This document shows positions 59,890 through 64,000 of a stretch of DNA of 64,000 nucleotides, one piece after another (position 1 is the first letter of the stretch; every line of letters begins with the position of its first letter). The DNA lies in NCBI RefSeq assembly GCF_900156875.1, contig NZ_LT707409.1, forward strand, positions 376,437-440,436, written 5' to 3'. The notes under the pieces were generated by a model, which saw only the letters and a program-made list of their open reading frames with translations, did not search any database and was not told the DNA's origin. The DNA comes from Robertmurraya dakarensis (GTDB lineage Bacteria; Bacillota; Bacilli; Bacillales; Cytobacillaceae). Position numbers and translations under genes: made by a program.

Positions 59890-60456
59890 ATGAGGTTTGG
59901 ATTTGATATTGATGATACGTTAATTAACTTAAGAGGTCATGCTTTTCAAATATATAATCGGAAGCTAAATAAAGACGTTCCGATCGAAGTGTTCAATGAA
60001 ATAGATCGGGTTGAAATACATGAACCGTTTGGGCTGACGGAAGAAGAAGGAAATGCCATGTGGAGGGACTCTTTAGAGGAAATCTACTTTACCACATGCC
60101 CGCCATATGAAGATGCAATCGAAACTTTACAGGAACTAGATAAACAGGGACACGAAATCTTTTACATTACTGCTAGGCCCAAAGAACACGGGGAAAGGAC
60201 AAAGCAATGGATGAAAGACAGCGGATTTCCTGTAAAAGATGAAAATTTTTATTATGGGATGCAAGACCATGAGAAAATTCAAATCATCAAAAAATTAGAC
60301 CTGGACTATTATTTTGATGATAAACCAGCTGTTGTCAATACATTATTAGAAGAACCTTTGCAGGTCTATTTAAAAGATCAAGCGTATAATAGACATTTGT
60401 CGTTACCGAGGATCACGGATTGGAGAGAGTTAGCCAAATTGATCAAAAAAGATTAA
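59890..60456 (+). CDS. HAD phosphatase, 5'-nucleotidase (NT5C/YqfW-like)
   Basis: 188 residues. HAD motif I FDIDDTLINL (near 5), motif II region YITARP (near 96), motif III/IV DYYFDDKPAVV (near 137). Annotated relatives are putative 5'(3')-deoxyribonucleotidases. GAGGGAAATGATAG precedes the ATG. In this operon it is well placed to remove the phosphate from the RibD product, a step done elsewhere by assorted HAD phosphatases; that role is inference. Confidence 0.85.
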   Translation: MRFGFDIDDTLINLRGHAFQIYNRKLNKDVPIEVFNEIDRVEIHEPFGLTEEEGNAMWRDSLEEIYFTTCPPYEDAIETLQELDKQGHEIFYITARPKEHGERTKQWMKDSGFPVKDENFYYGMQDHEKIQIIKKLDLDYYFDDKPAVVNTLLEEPLQVYLKDQAYNRHLSLPRITDWRELAKLIKKD

Positions 60457-60524
60457 TACATAAAGGTAGTAGCTACTATAAGTAGATTGGTTCAAAGGTT
60501 GAAAATTACAAATATAAGTGTATT

Positions 60525-60561
60525 AACAAGCGAATTAGTAACTCATTCGCTTGTTTTTTTA
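60525..60561 (+). terminator. Terminator of the ribA-ribD-HAD operon
   Basis: AACAAGCGAAT and ATTCGCTTGTT perfect arms with a seven-T tail. Confidence 0.9.
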
Positions 60562-60685
60562 TCGTTATGGCTCTCATGGGTATTCAGGGGTTTATTTTTA
60601 TTTCTATTCAAGTAAAGAAAGGTAAATCATAACTGCATTTAATTTGGTAAGAATAAGTAATATTATTAGCCAGAGGAATGATTGA

Positions 60686-61192
60686 ATGTACATTATAATT
60701 AACGCTTTATATCTAATAGCGGGAGCGGTATGGGGGGATTGGAGGAATTGGAGGCAGTATTATCCTACCATTCTTTTCTTCATTATGGGTGATTTTCTAT
60801 ATAATTTTCTCCTCTATAATAAATCGATGTGGCTATTCCATGACTTAATCTTACCTAATCATACAATGATTACAATTTTAGCTATGGTTGTATCTTATTC
60901 TGTGACAGTGTTAATTTACTTAGGCAGGTTTCCTAAAGGATGGAAAAAACGATCTTTATGGTTTTTGTTATGGTCTGGAATTTATTTGTCTATTGAATAT
61001 ATAAACAGTAAGTTGGGATTCATTACTTACCATAATGGATGGAATATGTGGTGGTCTGTTTTATTTACAGGTATCATTTTTTTTATTTTACCTATACACC
61101 ATAAGAGACCTCTTTTAGCGTGGTTATTCTCAATTATCATTATAATTTCTTTGTTGACTATTTTTGACGTTAAAGTTAGTGATATGAAATAA
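60686..61192 (+). CDS. CBO0543 family membrane protein
   Basis: 168 residues, five predicted helices (about 1-18, 28-48, 62-82, 92-110, 125-160). The family pattern is visible in GDWRNWRQYYPTILFFIMGDFLYN (cited as WRNWRQYYPTILFF and GDFLYNF) and SIEYINSKLGFITYHNGWN. AGAGGAATG precedes the ATG. Function unknown; a paralog follows 56 bp after the stop. Confidence 0.8.
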   Translation: MYIIINALYLIAGAVWGDWRNWRQYYPTILFFIMGDFLYNFLLYNKSMWLFHDLILPNHTMITILAMVVSYSVTVLIYLGRFPKGWKKRSLWFLLWSGIYLSIEYINSKLGFITYHNGWNMWWSVLFTGIIFFILPIHHKRPLLAWLFSIIIIISLLTIFDVKVSDMK

Positions 61193-61248
61193 TCTGTATT
61201 TTTAATGATTAAAGAAGTTGAGAAGTTAAGTGGAGAGGATAGTGCAAC

Positions 61249-61818
61249 ATGACAGAAATTCACCAAACTTTCTATGATATACGTAAAATGCACCAGGCAC
61301 TTTATGATCTGAAATTAGAATATTGGTTTTCACACAATTTGTTCACTTTTCAATGGTGGTTACTTTTATTTGTACTTATTATTCCTTGGGTTATTTGGTG
61401 GAGGTTTGTAGATACAAAGAGAATCAATCAAATACTGTTGTTTGGATTAATATTAATGATCCTAGTCATCATGCTGGATGATGTTGGGGTGGAATTACAC
61501 CTTTGGTCCTATCCGTATCAGCTGCTAAATATTATGCCCAGGTTAATTGCAGTTGACCAGGGCATCATAGTAGTTGCTCATATGTTTCTGTATCAGTATT
61601 TTCCTCATTGGAAAAAATTCATAATGGCAAATTTAGTAATGGCTGCAACATTTACTTTTATTTTTGAACCTATTACTGTTTGGTTAGGTATCTATAAACT
61701 AGAAAATTGGCGCTACATTTATTCATTGCCTATTTATATTGCAAAGGCAGCTTTTATAAAATGGCTGGTTGATGAAATAATTCTTAAAAAGAAATGGAAA
61801 ATTAAATATTCAAGTTAA
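61249..61818 (+). CDS. CBO0543 family membrane protein, paralog
   Basis: 189 residues. A short soluble N-terminus with YDIRKMHQALYDLKLEYW is followed by five helices; FEPITVWLGIYKLENWRYIYS matches the family's last conserved block. GAGAGGATAG precedes the ATG. It shares the family with the gene upstream and probably forms an operon with it. These proteins are usually found in clusters of paralogs in bacilli. Confidence 0.82.
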   Translation: MTEIHQTFYDIRKMHQALYDLKLEYWFSHNLFTFQWWLLLFVLIIPWVIWWRFVDTKRINQILLFGLILMILVIMLDDVGVELHLWSYPYQLLNIMPRLIAVDQGIIVVAHMFLYQYFPHWKKFIMANLVMAATFTFIFEPITVWLGIYKLENWRYIYSLPIYIAKAAFIKWLVDEIILKKKWKIKYSS

Positions 61819-61868
61819 TTTTATGTGTTGAGCTGAAATTATAAAGTTTTACACTAAAAGTAAGGGGT

Positions 61869-61900
61869 AGCGATGCTTCAACAACGGAGATCGCTTTTTT
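61869..61900 (+). terminator. Terminator of the CBO0543 pair
   Basis: AGCGAT and ATCGCT arms with a 14-nt loop and six T. Confidence 0.65.
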
Positions 61901-62142
61901 AATAAAAAGGGTGAAGGATAGTAAAAGAGGAACCGAAACTGATTAAATCCCTAAGGACAAAAACAAAAGTTATTGTTAGCAAAAAGGAATGATTATCAAT
62001 GGACAATAGCTATTATTAAATGCATAATATTGAAACATAGAGAAATACATTAAGAGTATTTTAAGCAGAAGTCAAGGATTTAACGAGCAATTTTGACTAG
62101 GATAAATACTATCTATGTGAAATTTCAATTTGAGGGAGTATT
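61901..62142. other. Intergenic, no gene seen
   Basis: About 240 bp of AT-rich sequence. No convincing promoter or structure was noticed. Confidence 0.4.
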
Positions 62143-63387
62143 ATGTTAAATTTTTTAAATAGATTTGATCAAGTGTTTTACTATTCACCAATTGGGATGG
62201 CTTTAGTTTCATTAGATGGGCATTGGATTAAAGTGAACCCGGCTTTATCTAAGATTACAGGCTATACGGAAGAAGAACTTCTATCCATGACGTTTCAAGA
62301 AATTACCTATCCGGATGATTTAGTAGCGGATATCAACCATGTTCAAGAATTGGTTGAGGGAAAAAAAGATGCATATGAAATGGAAAAAAGGTATTTTCAT
62401 AAAAACGGAAACATTGTTTGGGCTTTACTATCAGTTTTCATTGTTCGAGAAGATAATAAATCCGTATATCTTATTGCCCAAGTTCAAGATATTACGGAAA
62501 AAAATCGATTGAAGCAAAATTTAATCGAAAGTGAAGATCGTTATCGAAGTTTAGTAGAAAATTCACCGTTAGGGATATTGGTGCATCAGAAAGGGATTAT
62601 TCAATATGCCAACTCAACGGCGTTACAATTATTGAGGACTAAAGAATTAAAAGATATTATGGGATTACACATCCATAATTTCATCCATTTAGATGATAGA
62701 AGGATTGTATCAAGTCGAATTGAGAGCATAGAAAAAAGTAAACAGTTTGCTCAATCAATTTATATAAGGCTTATTCTGTTTGATGGTCAAGAGATAGATG
62801 TAGAAGTAAATGGAATACCGATTCAATTGAATGGACAATCGGCTGTCCAAGTAGTGTTTTGGGATGTTACGGAGAAAAAGAAAGAAGAGGATTTAATTCG
62901 ATATCGAGCCTACCATGATACCTTGACAGATTTACCAAACCGACTTAAATTCCAACTTGACTTAGAAGAAGAGATAAATAAAGACACGACTTTTACGAGT
63001 ATGTACTTAGATTTGCATGGGCTAAAGACAGTTAATGATTCTTATGGTCATCAAGCTGGTGATGTTGCACTTATAAAAGTTACATCTCGAATAACTGGAG
63101 TCCTCGGTTCTATGGGGCTAGTATACCGATTAGGTGGAGATGAATTTTCCATTGTCTTTTCTGGACATAAAAGTGAAGAAGAAATAGGAGAAATAGCAAA
63201 CAGTATTGCTGAAGTCATTAAACAGCCGATTTATATCGTCGATACCATCGTGCAAATGACTACAAGTATCGGAGTTGTCTTTTACCCTGATCATGGAGTA
63301 GATATGGATGTGCTCCTTCGTCATGCAGATATGGCAATGTATCATGCCAAAAAAATAAATACACTTTACAAGATTTATGATAAATGA
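62143..63387 (+). CDS. PAS-PAS-GGDEF diguanylate cyclase
   Basis: 414 residues. Two PAS domains: about 8-120 (SPIGMALVSLDGHWIKVN, ITGYTEEELL) and about 130-245 (NSPLGILVHQKGIIQYAN), then a GGDEF domain at about 255-412. The active-site motif RLGGDEFSIVF is intact; the metal/nucleotide segment reads DLHGLKTVND where DLDGFKxIND is usual. No membrane helix, so it senses a cytoplasmic signal and makes c-di-GMP. TTGAGGGAG precedes the ATG. No EAL domain. Confidence 0.93.
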   Translation: MLNFLNRFDQVFYYSPIGMALVSLDGHWIKVNPALSKITGYTEEELLSMTFQEITYPDDLVADINHVQELVEGKKDAYEMEKRYFHKNGNIVWALLSVFIVREDNKSVYLIAQVQDITEKNRLKQNLIESEDRYRSLVENSPLGILVHQKGIIQYANSTALQLLRTKELKDIMGLHIHNFIHLDDRRIVSSRIESIEKSKQFAQSIYIRLILFDGQEIDVEVNGIPIQLNGQSAVQVVFWDVTEKKKEEDLIRYRAYHDTLTDLPNRLKFQLDLEEEINKDTTFTSMYLDLHGLKTVNDSYGHQAGDVALIKVTSRITGVLGSMGLVYRLGGDEFSIVFSGHKSEEEIGEIANSIAEVIKQPIYIVDTIVQMTTSIGVVFYPDHGVDMDVLLRHADMAMYHAKKINTLYKIYDK

Positions 63388-63395
63388 GGAAAATA

Positions 63396-63443
63396 GGGCC
63401 TGTCCCCTAGCTGTGTAAAGCGTTACTGCAGCGGGGCAGGCTT
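63396..63443. repeat. Nested-hairpin element, copy 3 (terminator-like)
   Basis: Outer arms GGCCTGTCCCC and GGGGCAGGC, inner dyad GTAAAGCGTTAC. Nine bases after the GGDEF gene stop. Same core as the copies at 15047 and 17195. Confidence 0.8.
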
Positions 63444-63513
63444 CTATATTTTTAATATCGTGATCCAAGGCAATCAAGAAAAGGAAGAGCCCAAAGGACT
63501 TCTTCCTGCCATC

Positions 63514-64000
63514 TTATTTTAAGGCTATTCCCAATGTTTCTAGATTCTTTCTCATTATACTAAAATAATCTTCTCCGTTTTTCCGATCTTCTTTAGTTAA
63601 CGCTTCTAAATTGTGTAAGTACAGGGGTTCAGCATTAATTTCTTTGCGGATAATTTCAGCAACATTCTGTGTAACATTTTGCTCAAAGAGAATATGTTTA
63701 ATTTGTTTCTCTCTTGCTAACTTAATAATCTTCTCAAGGTCTCTTTGTGTTGGCTCGTCAGTAGGGGAAAGGCCTGCTACAGGTATCTGATGTATACCAT
63801 AGCTTTCTTCCCAATAACCATAAGCAGCGTGGGAAACAATCATCTCGGGATGTTCCTTTGCTTCCACTAATTCATGGAATTCTTCATCAAGCTTCTCAAG
63901 TTCCGCCTTTACTGATAGAAAATTCTTTTCAAAGTCTTCCTTTCCATCAGGATTTAACTCAGTCAGAGTATTTTTAATATTTTCAGCTAGAATGATAGAA
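63514..64000 (-). CDS. Metal ABC transporter substrate-binding protein (ZnuA-like), partial
   Basis: C-terminal ~162 residues; the gene continues past the right edge. The frame is open to position 64000 and includes FHELVEAKEHPEM before IVSHAAYGYWEESYGI, the metal-binding HAAYGYW block of cluster A-I binding proteins. Then PVAGLSPTDEPTQRDL and HILFEQNVTQNVAEII follow, the latter with the Glu expected near the metal site. It binds zinc or manganese outside the membrane for an ABC importer. Convergent with the GGDEF gene. Confidence 0.9.
   Translation of the reverse strand, partial: SIILAENIKNTLTELNPDGKEDFEKNFLSVKAELEKLDEEFHELVEAKEHPEMIVSHAAYGYWEESYGIHQIPVAGLSPTDEPTQRDLEKIIKLAREKQIKHILFEQNVTQNVAEIIRKEINAEPLYLHNLEALTKEDRKNGEDYFSIMRKNLETLGIALK

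Overview
The window looks like chromosomal DNA of an endospore-forming Bacillaceae (Bacillus/Neobacillus-like). It is AT-rich, has strong AGGAGG-type ribosome binding sites, many U-tailed hairpin terminators, GTG/TTG starts, and Bacillus-typical families (DUF3231, CBO0543, TIGR04104, BCCT, SulP, ECF sigma/anti-sigma pairs). No rRNA, tRNA, transposase, integrase, phage gene or CRISPR array is visible. The window cuts a tandem array at the left edge and a metal-binding lipoprotein gene at the right edge.

Region 1 (0-15 kb) is a carboxylate or related-compound uptake and activation island. A GntR/UTRA repressor stands divergent to an acyl-CoA ligase, followed by a complete TRAP transporter (DctP-DctQ-DctM), a hotdog thioesterase and a PucR-type regulator. 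Next come a second ligase, a second solo TRAP binding protein closely related to the first, a nitronate-monooxygenase-family flavoprotein and a third ligase nearly duplicating the second. Two of these transcription units carry the same 23-bp upstream element at the same distance from a -10 box. Both binding proteins have Asn where TRAP proteins normally have the carboxylate-binding Arg.

Region 2 (15-25 kb): a SulP permease, then a FadR-type regulator heading a second TRAP operon containing acetaldehyde dehydrogenase, 4-hydroxy-2-oxoacid aldolase, DctP/DctQ/DctM, a D-2-hydroxyacid dehydrogenase and a DapA-family lyase. This suggests import of a (di)hydroxy acid and its cleavage to pyruvate plus acyl-CoA.

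Region 3 (25-44 kb) is mixed housekeeping and accessory: Nudix, SDR plus MaoC-like pair, AAA ATPase, a small unlisted gene, a MEDS-domain protein behind a leader terminator, two ECF sigma/anti-sigma operons (the second followed by an ABC exporter), a CPBP protease with a doubtful start, a CzrA-like sensor with a CDF zinc exporter, GNAT, MOSC, a beta-lactamase-like hydrolase, and a deletion scar fusing the front of an MFS gene to the rear of an M20 amidohydrolase gene.

Region 4 (43-57.5 kb): BCCT transporter, an MFS pump with divergent MerR regulator and an overlapping 19-bp-spacer promoter, VOC protein, membrane proteins, an IclR regulator divergent from an acyl-CoA dehydrogenase/CaiB CoA-transferase pair, DUF3231, a large 52-bp tandem array and a NERD protein.

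Region 5 (58-64 kb): GTP cyclohydrolase II, RibD and a HAD phosphatase in one compact operon without an FMN riboswitch or lumazine/riboflavin synthase genes, two CBO0543 membrane proteins, a PAS-PAS-GGDEF protein and the end of a ZnuA-like gene.

Four non-coding repeat families stand out: a 52-bp hairpin unit (arrays at 1-230 and 55622-56530), a different ~52-bp-period array at 47617-47768, an inverted pair of ~270-bp elements at 25.07 and 32.3 kb, and three copies of a nested-hairpin element (15047, 17195, 63396).
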